In this document: one piece after another, positions 18,935 to 30,573 of the stretch
How the letters are laid out: every line of letters starts with the position of its first letter
Position numbering within the stretch: the first letter of the stretch is position 1
From: Trebonia sp963843745
GTDB taxonomy: Bacteria; Actinomycetota; Actinomycetes; Streptosporangiales; Streptosporangiaceae
Length of the DNA: 64,000 nucleotides
NCBI GenBank assembly: GCA_963843745.1
Contig: CAWJLP010000005.1
Coordinates: 124,001-188,000, forward strand
Direction of reading: 5' to 3'
The notes under the pieces: generated by a model
Databases searched by the model: none
Told to the model about the DNA's origin: nothing
What the model saw: only the letters and a program-made list of their open reading frames with translations
Position numbers and translations under genes: made by a program

Positions 18935-18986
18935 TGCCGATTGCGCAACTGGTACGGCTGAGAACGGGCCGGTTGCGCAATCGGCA
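18935..18986. promoter_or_regulatory. Perfect 15-bp inverted repeat between EF-G-like gene and lipoprotein gene
   Basis: Arms TGCCGATTGCGCAAC (18935-18949) and GTTGCGCAATCGGCA (18972-18986), 22 bases apart. Each arm contains the palindrome TTGCGCAA. It lies 57 bases after one stop and about 150 before the next start. No T-run follows, so an operator pair is as likely as a terminator. Confidence 0.6.
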
Positions 18987-19133
18987 GGTCCCCTCGGTTT
19001 TCTGGGCCCTTGGGGCCATAGCCAGGTCTCCAACCGAAGATGCCCGGACAGCGTCTTCAATGCCGTGATGACTTACCTGAATCCGGTCACGGGACTATCC
19101 GGTCCCGGTGGCTGGCGGCGTTGTGGGGACCAC

Positions 19134-20378
19134 ATGAGAATTGCATCGCGACCTCGGCCGTCAGGGGCCGCGGTTCTCTTTGGCGCGCTGGCGACCGCGC
19201 TGGCGCTGGCCGGCTGCGGGACGCAGCACTCCGGCGGGGCGGGCAGCGGCAGCGGCACCACGCCGGCCGCGGCCACGACGTCGGCGCCGGCGGCGCCGAC
19301 CAGCTCAGCGACCGCCACCGGGCAGGGCTCGGGCGGCACCGCGACACCGGCCGGCGGGCCGGTGCCCACTGGGATGGCGGCGACTTCGGTCACGTTCGTC
19401 TCGCCCGACGAGGCGTTCGTGCTCGGCACCGCGCCGTGCTCGCACGCGCCGTGCACGTCGATCGTCCGTACGCTGAACCGGGGCACCAGCTGGCGCGGGC
19501 TGCCCGCGCCAGTGGTGCCGCTCGGCCAGCCCGGGAACGGCCCGGCGTCGGCCGTGTGGGGCATCAGGTTCGCCACGCCGTCGCACGGCTTCGTGTTCGG
19601 CACCGGGCTGTGGGAGACCACCGACGGCGGCGAGCAGTGGGCCAAGGCTTCTTCTCCCACGGGATCGATCCTGTCGCTTGAGGTCATCGACGGCCAGGTC
19701 CTGGCGCTGACCGCGTCCTGCTCCTCCCAGAGCGGGTGCGGGACCGCGACCCTGATGCGCCGGCCGGCGGGCGGCGGCGCGTGGCAGCCGGTCACCCGGC
19801 TGCACGTCAGCGGCTCGGCGGGGGACCTGATCGCCACGCAGGCCCGCGTCGCCGCGATCCTGGACGGCACCTCCGTGATCGTGACCGCCAACGGCGGCCT
19901 CAGCACCCTGGAGCACGCCACGCCGTGCACCACCCAGGCGGTCGCGTACGCGACGTCGGTGGCGGTGACCGGCCCTGACTCGCTGGCGCTGTTGTGCTCC
20001 GGCGGTGCGGCCATGGGCTCGGTCGTCAAGACCATCTACGTCAGCAGCGATCTCGGCCAGCACTGGACGAAGGCCGGCGCACCGCCGCGGGGCGGCGACC
20101 CGATCTCGCTCGCGGGCGCGACGCCGGGCCAGCTGGTGGTGTCGGCGGCCAGCGGCGCGAGCTGGCTGTACTACTCGGGCGACGGCGCCGCGCAGTGGGG
20201 CAGCGCGTACGAGGTCGGCGACGGCGGCATGGGGTTCAGCGACCTCGGGTTCACCACGACCAGCGACGGCGTGGTGGTGTACGGGCCCGCCCTCACCGAC
20301 GGGAACGGCGAAGGCCGGCCGGGCCGCTTGCTGCTCACCAGCAACGGCGGCGCGAGCTGGCAGGCGGTGAGCTTCTAG
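19134..20378 (+). CDS. Secreted lipoprotein with BNR/Asp-box beta-propeller repeats
   Basis: A lipid-anchored extracytoplasmic protein. ATG at 19134 (GGGGA 5 bases upstream) gives 414 residues with a signal peptide ending in the lipobox LALAGC, a Ser/Thr/Gly/Ala-rich linker, and a propeller-like domain with repeated Asp-box motifs (TTDGGEQW, SSDLGQHW, SNGGASWQ, and LNRGTSW). Such repeats occur in sialidase- and sortilin-like folds, but no catalytic residues can be assigned, so enzymatic function is not claimed. It ends at a GC-rich hairpin shared with the convergent HIT gene. Confidence 0.8.
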   Translation: MRIASRPRPSGAAVLFGALATALALAGCGTQHSGGAGSGSGTTPAAATTSAPAAPTSSATATGQGSGGTATPAGGPVPTGMAATSVTFVSPDEAFVLGTAPCSHAPCTSIVRTLNRGTSWRGLPAPVVPLGQPGNGPASAVWGIRFATPSHGFVFGTGLWETTDGGEQWAKASSPTGSILSLEVIDGQVLALTASCSSQSGCGTATLMRRPAGGGAWQPVTRLHVSGSAGDLIATQARVAAILDGTSVIVTANGGLSTLEHATPCTTQAVAYATSVAVTGPDSLALLCSGGAAMGSVVKTIYVSSDLGQHWTKAGAPPRGGDPISLAGATPGQLVVSAASGASWLYYSGDGAAQWGSAYEVGDGGMGFSDLGFTTTSDGVVVYGPALTDGNGEGRPGRLLLTSNGGASWQAVSF

Positions 20379-20401
20379 CGCGGGGGCGCCGGGGCGCCGG
20401 G

Positions 20402-20427
20402 GCGCCGGGGCCCCCGGGCCCCGGCGC
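20402..20427. terminator. Bidirectional GC-rich hairpin
   Basis: Perfect 12-bp arms GCGCCGGGGCCC and GGGCCCCGGCGC separated by two bases lie between the convergent lipoprotein and HIT genes, preceded by three GGGGCGCC repeats. There is no T-tract, as is common in actinobacteria. Confidence 0.6.
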
Positions 20428-20999
20428 TAGGCGGGCCAGGCGTCGGCGAGCACCTTGCGGGTGTCAGCCAGCAGCTGCGGCAGCACCCGGGTGCGGCCGA
20501 CGACCGGCATGAAGTTCGTGTCGCCGCCCCACCGGGGCACCACGTGCTGGTGCAGGTGGGCGGCGATGCCGGCGCCGGCCACCGAGCCGAGGTTCATCCC
20601 GATGTTGAACCCGTGCGGTCCGGACGCCTCCCGCAGCGCCCGGATCGCGCGGATCGTGAAGTCGCCGAGCTCGGCGCTCTCCGCCGCGGACAGCTCCGTG
20701 TAGTCGGCCACGTGCCGGTACGGGCAGACCAGCACGTGACCGCTGTTGTACGGGTACAGGTTGAGGATCGCGTACACCAGCTCGCCGCGGGCGACGATCA
20801 GCGCCTCTTCGTCGGTCAGCGTCGGCGCGACGCAGAACGGGCAGCCCTCGTGCGCGCCGGGCCCGGTCGGCTTGCCGGCCCCCTGGATGTAGGCGAGCCG
20901 GTGCGGCGTCCACAGCCGCCCGAACGCGTCGGGCACCCCCGCGCCTGGCAGTGCCGGTTCTTCCCCGGCAGGGGAATCGGGAGGGGGCGGCGCGGTCAT
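20427..20999 (-). CDS. HIT-family nucleotide hydrolase/phosphorylase
   Basis: Histidine-triad protein, probably an AP4A phosphorylase-type enzyme acting on dinucleoside polyphosphates. The 190 residues include a CPFC pair, the nucleotide-binding ILNLYPYNSGHVLVCPYRHV and the triad HLHQHVVPRW. It overlaps thrS by four bases (ATGA). HIT directly after thrS is also the arrangement known from mycobacteria. Confidence 0.9.
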   Translation of the reverse strand: MTAPPPPDSPAGEEPALPGAGVPDAFGRLWTPHRLAYIQGAGKPTGPGAHEGCPFCVAPTLTDEEALIVARGELVYAILNLYPYNSGHVLVCPYRHVADYTELSAAESAELGDFTIRAIRALREASGPHGFNIGMNLGSVAGAGIAAHLHQHVVPRWGGDTNFMPVVGRTRVLPQLLADTRKVLADAWPA

Positions 21000-22969
21000 A
21001 CCTGGATGCGGTCGCGGACGGCCGTCACGATCTCGGCGACCGCCTCGGCGACCGGGACGCCGTTCTTCTGCGAGCCGTCCCGGTAGCGGAACGACACCGC
21101 TTCCGCGGCCACGTCCGCGTCCCCGGCGATCAGCATGTACGGCACCTTCTGCTGCTGCGCGGTCCTGATCTTCTTCTGCATCCGGTCGTCGGAGTCGTCC
21201 ACGGTGACCCGGATGCCCTGCTCGCGCAGCATGTCGGCCACCTTCTGCAGGTACGGCACGTGCGCGTCCGAGATCGGGATGCCGGTCACCTGCACCGGCG
21301 CCAGCCAGGGCGGGAACGCGCCCGCGTAGTGCTCGAGCAGGATGCCGAAGAACCGCTCGATCGACCCGAACAGCGCCCGGTGGATCATGTACGGCCGCTG
21401 CCTCGTCCCGTCGGCCGCCTGGTACTCGATCCCGAACCGGCCCGGCTCCTGGAAGTCCACCTGCAGCGTGGACAGCTGCCAGCGCCGCCCGATGGCGTCC
21501 TTCACGTGCACGTCGATCTTGGGCGCGTAGAACGCGCCCTCACCCTCCGCGACCGTGTACGGCAGCCCTGAGGCGTCAAGCGCGTGCTGCAGCGCCTCCT
21601 CCGCCGCGACCCACTCCTCGATCGTGCCGACGTACTTGTCCGGCCGGGTCGACAGCTCGGCCTCGAACTCGGTCAGCCCGAAGTCCCGCAGCAGCCCCAC
21701 CACGAAGTCGAGCAGCGAGGCGAGCTCGCCGGGGAGCTGTTCGGGGGTGCAGAAGATGTGCGAGTCGTCCTGGGTGAACCCGCGCGCCCTGGTGAGGCCG
21801 TGCACCACGCCCGACTTCTCGAACCGGTACACGGTGCCGAACTCGAACAGCCGCAGCGGCAGCTCCCGGTACGACCGCCCGCGCGACCGGTAAATCAGCA
21901 CGTGCATCGGGCAGTTCATGGGCTTGGCGTAGTACTCGGCACCCTCCAGCTCCATCGGCGGGAACATGCTTTCCTTGTAAAAGCCCAGGTGACCGGAGGT
22001 CTCGAACAGCTCGGCCTTGGTCAGGTGCGGGGTGTTGACGAACTCGTAGCCGGCCTCCTCGTGCCGCCGCCGCGAGTAGTCCTCCATCACCCGGCGGATG
22101 ATGCCGCCCTTGGGATGGAACACCGGCAGCCCCGACCCGATCTCGTTCGGGAAGGAGAACAGGTCGAGCTCCGCCCCCAGCCGCCGGTGGTCGCGCCGCT
22201 CCGCCTCGGCCAGCATGGTCAGGTACTCGTCCTGCGCGGCGCGGGTCTCCCAGGCGGTGCCGTAGATCCGCTGCAGCTGCGGGTTCTTCTCGCTCCCCCG
22301 CCAGTACGCGCCACCGGTGCGCATCAGCTTGAAGGCCGGGATCGACCTGGTCGACGGCACGTGCGGCCCGCGGCACAGGTCCTTCCAGACCACGGCGCCG
22401 GTCTTCGGGTCCAGGTTGTCGTAGATGGTCAGCTCGGGGCCGCCGATCTCGACCGACTCCTCGGCGTCTTCCGCGGGCGAGCCCTTGAGCCCGATGAGCT
22501 CCAGCTTGTACGGCTCGTTCCTGAGCTCATCGCGCGCCTCGGCGTCGGTCACGACCCGCCGGGAGAACAGCTGGCCCTGCCTGACGATCTCCCGCATCCG
22601 CGCCTCGATCGCCTTCAGGTCATCGGGCGAGAACGGCGTGGACACGTCGAAGTCGTAGTAGAACCCGTTCTCGACGGGCGGGCCGATGCCCAGGCGGGCG
22701 CCGGGGAACCGGTCCTGCAGGTCCTGCACCGCCTGCGCCATCACGTGCGCGGTGGAGTGCCGCAAGATGGCGTGGCCCTCGTCGGAGGAGATGACGATGG
22801 GCTCGACCACGTCGCCGTCGGCGAGCACGTACGCGAGGTCGCGCGGCACCTCGTTGACCCGCGCCGCGATGACCTGGGGACCCCCGTCGAGGGCGGCACC
22901 CGCCGTCGTCCCGGCCTCGGTCACATGCTCGCGGCCGGCGAGGGTGATCCGAAGCTGCTGGCTGGACAC
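20996..22969 (-). CDS. thrS: Threonyl-tRNA synthetase
   Basis: Class II aminoacyl-tRNA synthetase charging tRNA-Thr. GTG at 22969 (AAGGAG 7 bases upstream) gives 657 residues: TGS domain, editing domain with HSTAH, catalytic core with the zinc-binding Cys in AKPMNCPMHVLIY, motif 2 RARGFTQDDSHIF, motif 3 near MIHRALFGSIERF, and the anticodon-binding domain. In-frame GTG/ATG codons farther upstream lack a ribosome site. Confidence 0.97.
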   Translation of the reverse strand: MSSQQLRITLAGREHVTEAGTTAGAALDGGPQVIAARVNEVPRDLAYVLADGDVVEPIVISSDEGHAILRHSTAHVMAQAVQDLQDRFPGARLGIGPPVENGFYYDFDVSTPFSPDDLKAIEARMREIVRQGQLFSRRVVTDAEARDELRNEPYKLELIGLKGSPAEDAEESVEIGGPELTIYDNLDPKTGAVVWKDLCRGPHVPSTRSIPAFKLMRTGGAYWRGSEKNPQLQRIYGTAWETRAAQDEYLTMLAEAERRDHRRLGAELDLFSFPNEIGSGLPVFHPKGGIIRRVMEDYSRRRHEEAGYEFVNTPHLTKAELFETSGHLGFYKESMFPPMELEGAEYYAKPMNCPMHVLIYRSRGRSYRELPLRLFEFGTVYRFEKSGVVHGLTRARGFTQDDSHIFCTPEQLPGELASLLDFVVGLLRDFGLTEFEAELSTRPDKYVGTIEEWVAAEEALQHALDASGLPYTVAEGEGAFYAPKIDVHVKDAIGRRWQLSTLQVDFQEPGRFGIEYQAADGTRQRPYMIHRALFGSIERFFGILLEHYAGAFPPWLAPVQVTGIPISDAHVPYLQKVADMLREQGIRVTVDDSDDRMQKKIRTAQQQKVPYMLIAGDADVAAEAVSFRYRDGSQKNGVPVAEAVAEIVTAVRDRIQV

Positions 22970-23081
22970 GGTGGGGCTCCTTTGACGTCGGGACAAGGCC
23001 GTTACCCGATGCTATCGGTGCGCGGAAGTGAACGCGCGCGAGTATCCGGCCTGCCTGCCCGCGCCGGAGCCCCGTTCGGCG

Positions 23082-23642
23082 CTAGGCCAGAGCGTAGGTC
23101 AGCACCAGCACGCCGTCCGGCCCGACCGGCTGGCTGCCCGCGAGGGTGAACCGGGTCAGCGGCGCGCCATCGAACAGCCGCTGCCCGCTGCCCAGCACGA
23201 TGGGGAACACCATCAGCCGCACCTCGTCCACGAGCTTGCGCTCGAGCAGCCCTCGCACCAGGGCGCCGCTGCCCGCGACCAGCAAGATCCCCTCGTGGGA
23301 GTCCCGCACGCGGGCCACGTCGTCGATGCCGATGACCGTGGAGTTGTTCCACTCCGCCTTCTCCAGCGTGGCGGAGACCACGTACTTCGGCATCGAGTTC
23401 ATCCGGTCGGCGAACCCCACATCGTCGGTCACCGACGGCCACGCCGCGGCGAACCCCTCGTACGTCACCCGGCCGAGCAGCTGGGCCTCGGCGGCCATGT
23501 GCTCGTCGAACTTGAACGTGTCCCCGTCCGCGCCGCGATTGAACCTGAACGTCCACCCGGCGTGCTCGAAGTCCCCTGCCGGCCCTGGCGACTCGAACAC
23601 GCCGTCCAGCGAGACGAACTCGGTTACCACGATCCTGCCCAT
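23082..23642 (-). CDS. Dihydrofolate reductase-fold (RibD C-terminal) protein
   Basis: NADPH-type reductase fold of unknown substrate. ATG at 23642 with GGAGG 6 bases upstream gives 186 residues beginning GRIVVTEFVSLDGVFESPG, then LLGRVTYEGFAAAWP, and GSGALVRGLLERKLVDEVRL, all typical of the YyaP/RibD-C group. A longer frame to 23705 has no ribosome site. Confidence 0.88.
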   Translation of the reverse strand: MGRIVVTEFVSLDGVFESPGPAGDFEHAGWTFRFNRGADGDTFKFDEHMAAEAQLLGRVTYEGFAAAWPSVTDDVGFADRMNSMPKYVVSATLEKAEWNNSTVIGIDDVARVRDSHEGILLVAGSGALVRGLLERKLVDEVRLMVFPIVLGSGQRLFDGAPLTRFTLAGSQPVGPDGVLVLTYALA

Positions 23643-23736
23643 GTGCCGCCTCCACGATGAGTCCCGCCGGGCGGAGCCCGGCAGCGGGGGGTCCGTGGGG
23701 ACCATCGTCCCCCCCGGGCTAGCAGAGCATCGAGAT

Positions 23737-23761
23737 CATCCCGAACGGGCCCGTGGTGACT
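23737..23761 (+). repeat. Dispersed ATCCCGAACGGGCCCGTGG element, copy A
   Basis: Copy of an element also found at 37030, 42837 (inverted), 48304 and 59974. It abuts the stop codon of the neighbouring minus-strand gene. Confidence 0.85.
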
Positions 23762-24209
23762 ACTGACCAGGATTGGCGTAGACGCGCTCCGGGTGCACGA
23801 AGACGGCGGTGCGCCGCTCCTCGCGCATCACCCGGTCGTAGGTGTCGAAGTCGTCGTGCGTTCCGCCCGCGGCGGTGAAGATCTCCCTGAGCAGCAGCCG
23901 CAGCCGTTCGGCGCCGATGCCGTCCATAGGATCGTCCGGCCCGGCGAGCTCGGTGCGGCCCTCAGCCGCGGCCCACAGCCAGCCGGACCGCACCACGACG
24001 TTCGCGTACGGCCGTTTGCGCAGGTGGCCGAGCTTGCGGATGCCACCCCTGAACACCATCCCGACCACGGTCTCGCCGGTCAGCGGGTGCGGCAGCACCC
24101 CCGCGTTCACCACCGACGAGGCGATCGTCCCGTTATCCCGCAGCGTGGAGACCACGACAAGCCCATGGTCCCCCGCGGTCAGCCGCCGAAAGTCCTCGAT
24201 ATCCGCCAC
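23760..24209 (-). CDS. PPOX-class F420/FMN-dependent oxidoreductase
   Basis: Small split-barrel flavin or F420 binding protein of the pyridoxamine oxidase-like class. The 149 residues show VVVSTLRDNGTIASSVVNAG, KLGHLRKRPYANVVV and WLWAAAEGRTELAGPDD, the order of Rv1155-like F420 reductases. Substrate unknown. It stands alone between repeats. Confidence 0.85.
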   Translation of the reverse strand: MADIEDFRRLTAGDHGLVVVSTLRDNGTIASSVVNAGVLPHPLTGETVVGMVFRGGIRKLGHLRKRPYANVVVRSGWLWAAAEGRTELAGPDDPMDGIGAERLRLLLREIFTAAGGTHDDFDTYDRVMREERRTAVFVHPERVYANPGQ

Positions 24210-24342
24210 AGCCCTTATTCAACCCCAGCGGGCTTCTGCCCCGGCGGGCGGGCCAGCCCGCCCGCTTCTTGCTGTTATCGGCGCGGCCGGGGGCAGGCCT
24301 CCCCCGGCCGCAGCCTCCCCAGACGGTCAAGGGCCTCTCGGT

Positions 24343-24377
24343 GTGCATTTCCGGGGCGATACGCCCCGGAAATGCAC
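24343..24377. repeat. Perfect 16-bp inverted repeat, 3-base loop
   Basis: GTGCATTTCCGGGGCG and its complement surround ATA. A stem this strong with a tiny loop suggests a cruciform or transcript hairpin; no T-run follows. Confidence 0.85.
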
Positions 24378-24467
24378 AGCTAACAGGCGGCGAGGCGCGC
24401 GGCACGCTCCTGAGACGCCAGCAGAAGCCCGCCTCCGGCTTTGTTCCTGATTTCTGCTGTCAGGACG

Positions 24468-24754
24468 CAATGCCGCTTAGCTTGAGTTGATCTTTCTGCG
24501 GCTGGTTCGGTGCCTTTGCGAGCGGAGACAGGTGACGCGGGCACCGTGCCGGAGGTGGCCTTATCCGTTCGCGAAGATAGTGGATACAAAGGGCCCCCAG
24601 AGGGGCCCTAAGGATCCACTATCTTTGCCAGCCGGCCTGGATGCCGCAGCGGCCAGCGCGGAAGGGGCGAAAGGGATGGAAGACCGGCCCGTCTTACCGG
24701 GCCCGGCGCGGGAGCCCATCGCCGCCAGGCTGACCACTGCTGGCTAAGCGGCAT
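24468..24754. repeat. 287-bp segment bounded by 14-bp inverted repeats, possible MITE-like relic
   Basis: CAATGCCGCTTAGC at 24468-24481 and its complement at 24741-24754. Near the middle is a second inverted repeat AAGATAGTGGAT (24574-24585; 24614-24625) with an inner AGGGCCCC/GGGGCCCT stem. No open frame inside is convincing. Non-autonomous mobile origin is inference. Confidence 0.5.
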
Positions 24755-24858
24755 TGTGCCAGGACGACAAAACAGGGACAAAGCCGCGACTCGCTGATCC
24801 ACTATCTTGGCAGCACAGCCGCTTCTTGCTGTTATCAGCTATGGGTGGGTATGCCTCA

Positions 24859-24913
24859 TTGGCGGTGTGGCCTACAGGCGCAGATCTATTGGCGCTGTGG
24901 GCCACACCGCCAA
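24859..24913. repeat. 14-bp inverted repeat
   Basis: TTGGCGGTGTGGCC (24859-24872) and GGCCACACCGCCAA (24900-24913) with a 27-base loop, about 70 bases beyond the tex stop. It could end tex transcription, but no T-run follows. Confidence 0.7.
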
Positions 24914-24983
24914 ACCGAGACGCGACATGGGGCGCGAAAGTACCCGGGGGTTATCCCGCACGATCTTCGTTAGTCGCTCGCGC

Positions 24984-27671
<2,688 letters not shown>

Positions 27672-27807
27672 GGCTGCGAGCCTAGCGGGCGCGGTAAGCC
27701 CGGGGCGGAAGAGAAGGTTGTCAGCCGGACCCAGACGTGGAATGTTGTTCGGTAGTGCGCGTAAGCGCAACAATCTGAGGGGGGCGCTAGGGACGGGAGG
27801 CGGCGTG

Positions 27808-30573
27808 ATGACGAAGGGCAAACTAGCCGCGATGGGTGCGGCCGCGCTCGCGGCGCTGATCGCGCTGCCGGCGGCGTGGGGGCCGTCCGCGAACGCGGGC
27901 AGCGCGCAGCCCGCGGCGGACGCCAGCTGCCCGTGGGTGACCTCCACGGCGCCCATCAGCCAGCGCGTCGCCCAGCTCATGGGTCAGATGACGCTGGCGG
28001 ACAAGATCACCATGGTGGAGGGACACGGCACCACCAACCCGTACGTCTTCTACACTCCCGCGATCGCGTCCCTGTGCATCCCCGCTGTCGGCCTCGAGGA
28101 TGGCCCGGCCGGGGTCGCCGACGGTCTCACCGGCGTCACCCAGCTGCCCGCCGGGGTCGCGCTGGCCGCCAGCTGGGACCCGTCGCTGGCCCAGCAGTAC
28201 GGCGCTGTGATCGGCGCCGAGGAGTACGGCAAGGGTGCCAGCGCCAACCTCGGCCCGACGGTCAACATCGACCGCGACCCGCGCTGGGGCCGGTCGTTCG
28301 AGGCCCTGTCTGAAGACCCGTACCTCAACTCGGTTCTCGACGTTCCCGAGATCGGCGGCATCCAGCGCCAGGACGTGGAAGACCAGGTCAAGCACTACGA
28401 CGCCTACAACCAGGAGACGTATCGCAACACGCCGGCCGACGACGTGATCGTCAGCGACAGGGCGCTGCACGAGATCTACATGCCGTCGTTCTACAGCGCC
28501 GTCACCGGGGCGAACGCCGCCTCCGTGATGTGCGCATACTCGTACGTGAACGGCAACGCGAGCTGCAACAACTCCTACCTGGAGACGACCGTCCTGCGGG
28601 ACCAGTGGGACTTCCCCGGATTCGTGATGTCGGACTACGGCGCGCTGCACTCCACCCAGGGCGCGGTCCAGGGAACCGACCAGGAACAGCCGTTCAACAC
28701 GTACTACGGCGCTCCGTTGCAGACCGCCGTCAGCAACGGCACGATCCCGGTCAGCGCGCTCAACACGATGGTGCAGCGGGTGCTCACCGTGATGTTCCAG
28801 TACGGGCTGTTCACTCACCCGCGCACCGGGTCGCCCGGCGCCACGGTCACGACGCCGGCCCACCAGTCGCTGGCGGCCCAGGTCGCCGAGGCGGGCACGA
28901 CGCTACTGAAGAACGACTCCGGGACGCTGCCGCTGCCGAACTCGGCGTCGGTGGCGGTGATCGGCCCCGCAGCCTCGGTCTCGCCAACGTACGCCGGCGG
29001 CGGCAGCGCGTACGTGATCCCGTCCTCGACGGTCACCCCGCTGGACGGCATCAGGGCCACCGACCCCGGCGCGACCTACACGCAGGGCCTGCCGGCGGAC
29101 ACCTCGCTGGCCGCCATCCCGGCGTCGTCGCTGTCGCCCGCGTACCCGTCCGGCGGCACCGCGTTCGGCGGCAGCTACAGCGGGACGCTGACCGCGCCGG
29201 CGGCCGGTACCTACGTGCTGGGCATCACCAACCCCTGCGGCTGCTACACGTCCACTTACCTCACCGTGGACGGCAAGCAGGTGATCGACGACCCGAGCAC
29301 GCCGCCGGTGCACACCTACTCGGCGGCGGTTCAGCTGACCGCGGGCACGCATTCGCTGTCGATCAGCGGCGCCTCCTCGCAGCTGCTGTGGGCGACGCCG
29401 GCCGACCTGGCGCCGGGCTTCGCCGCGGCGGCCGCCGCGGCGAAGGCGGCGTCCACCGCGGTCGTGGTCGTCTCCGACGACACCGAGTCCGAGGCCACGG
29501 ACCGGCCCGGCCTGTCGCTGCCGTCTGCCCAGGACGAGCTGATCTCCGCTGTCGCCGCGGCCAACCCGCACACCGTCGTCGTCATCGACGCGGGCGCGCC
29601 TGTCGCGATGCCGTGGCTGCCCAAGGTCGCGGCGGTGGTGGACGCCTGGTACCCGGGGCAGGCCAGCGGCACGGCACTGGCCAGCGTGCTGTTCGGGCAG
29701 ACCGATCCCGGCGGCCACCTACCGGTGACGTTCCCCGCGTCGCTGAGCCAGGTGCCCGCGTCGACCACCGCCCAGTTCCCCGGTAATGGCTCGGAGGTGC
29801 TGTATTCCGAGGGCGTGAACGTCGGCTACCGGTGGTACGACACGAAGGGCTCGACGCCGCTGTTCCCGTTCGGGTACGGGCTGTCCTACACGACGTTCTC
29901 GTTCAGCGGCCTGCGTCTCAGCCGCGCTTCGGTGACCGGCACCGACGACGTGCGGGTCTCGGCCACGATCACCAACACGGGATCGCGGACGGGCAGCGAC
30001 GTCGCGCAGCTGTACGTCGGCGATCCCGCGCGGACCGGCGAGCCGCCGCGGCAGCTGGCCGGGTTCGACCGGGTCACGCTGGCACCAGGGCAGTCGGCGC
30101 CGGTGTCGTTCACCCTCACGCCGCAGCAGCTGTCCTGGTGGAGCGACAGCGGAGGCGGCTGGACAGAGAGCCCGGGTCTCTACCGCCTCTACGTCGGCGA
30201 CTCCTCGGGGCTGGCGAACCTGCCGCTGCGCGGCGCGTTCGCGGTGACCGCGACGCCGGGTCCGCGACAGGTCGTGGTGACCGCGCCCTCGACGGTGACG
30301 GCGGGCAAGCCGTTCACCGCGCGGGTGACGCTGACCGCTGGCGGGAACCAGGTGCTTCCCGTCGTGCGGCTGGCGCTCCAGCTGCCGCCGGGCTGGACGG
30401 CGGTGCCGTTGGGCCGGACTATATTCGGCGGCGTCCGCCCAGGTCAGCCGATCGCGGCGACGTTCAGGGTGACACCACCCGCCTACTCCCCCGCCGCCAG
30501 CGCCGTGGTGCACGCCACCGCGACCATGGGCACGGCGCAGCGGGAGAACGGAGTCAGCGTCACCGTGACCTGA
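27808..30573 (+). CDS. Secreted glycoside hydrolase family 3 protein with PA14 domain
   Basis: Probable exported beta-glucosidase or related glycosidase. ATG at 27808 (GGGAGG 7 bases upstream) gives 921 residues with a signal peptide cut near SANAGSAQ. The GH3 barrel contains GPTVNIDRDPRWGRSFEALSED and the nucleophile motif VMSDYGALHS. The second GH3 domain is interrupted by a PA14-like insert (about residues 450-530, GTYVLGITNPCGCYTSTYLT). A fibronectin III-like domain (YLYVGD-type LYVGDPARTGEPPRQLAGF) and a C-terminal NEW3-like domain follow. Its end overlaps the convergent GNAT gene by 14 bases. Confidence 0.9.
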   Translation: MTKGKLAAMGAAALAALIALPAAWGPSANAGSAQPAADASCPWVTSTAPISQRVAQLMGQMTLADKITMVEGHGTTNPYVFYTPAIASLCIPAVGLEDGPAGVADGLTGVTQLPAGVALAASWDPSLAQQYGAVIGAEEYGKGASANLGPTVNIDRDPRWGRSFEALSEDPYLNSVLDVPEIGGIQRQDVEDQVKHYDAYNQETYRNTPADDVIVSDRALHEIYMPSFYSAVTGANAASVMCAYSYVNGNASCNNSYLETTVLRDQWDFPGFVMSDYGALHSTQGAVQGTDQEQPFNTYYGAPLQTAVSNGTIPVSALNTMVQRVLTVMFQYGLFTHPRTGSPGATVTTPAHQSLAAQVAEAGTTLLKNDSGTLPLPNSASVAVIGPAASVSPTYAGGGSAYVIPSSTVTPLDGIRATDPGATYTQGLPADTSLAAIPASSLSPAYPSGGTAFGGSYSGTLTAPAAGTYVLGITNPCGCYTSTYLTVDGKQVIDDPSTPPVHTYSAAVQLTAGTHSLSISGASSQLLWATPADLAPGFAAAAAAAKAASTAVVVVSDDTESEATDRPGLSLPSAQDELISAVAAANPHTVVVIDAGAPVAMPWLPKVAAVVDAWYPGQASGTALASVLFGQTDPGGHLPVTFPASLSQVPASTTAQFPGNGSEVLYSEGVNVGYRWYDTKGSTPLFPFGYGLSYTTFSFSGLRLSRASVTGTDDVRVSATITNTGSRTGSDVAQLYVGDPARTGEPPRQLAGFDRVTLAPGQSAPVSFTLTPQQLSWWSDSGGGWTESPGLYRLYVGDSSGLANLPLRGAFAVTATPGPRQVVVTAPSTVTAGKPFTARVTLTAGGNQVLPVVRLALQLPPGWTAVPLGRTIFGGVRPGQPIAATFRVTPPAYSPAASAVVHATATMGTAQRENGVSVTVT

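Larger units (their letters stand above)
24210..24983. other. Palindrome-rich gene-free gap upstream of the PPOX gene
   Basis: 774 bases with no credible gene. They contain a 16-bp hairpin (24343-24377), a 287-bp stretch bounded by 14-bp inverted repeats (24468-24754) enclosing a nested hairpin (24574-24625), a third copy of its GATCCACTATCTT arm (24796-24808), and a 14-bp inverted repeat (24859-24913). Two direct copies of GCTTCTTGCTGTTATC (24264-24279, 24821-24836) bracket most of it; TTCTTGCTGTTATC also occurs at 14734-14747. Confidence 0.75.

Noticed and set aside
24796..24836. CRISPR-like array from repeated short motifs in the palindrome-rich gap
   Set aside because: Repeats are inverted or irregularly spaced, with no constant repeat/spacer period and no cas genes in the window.
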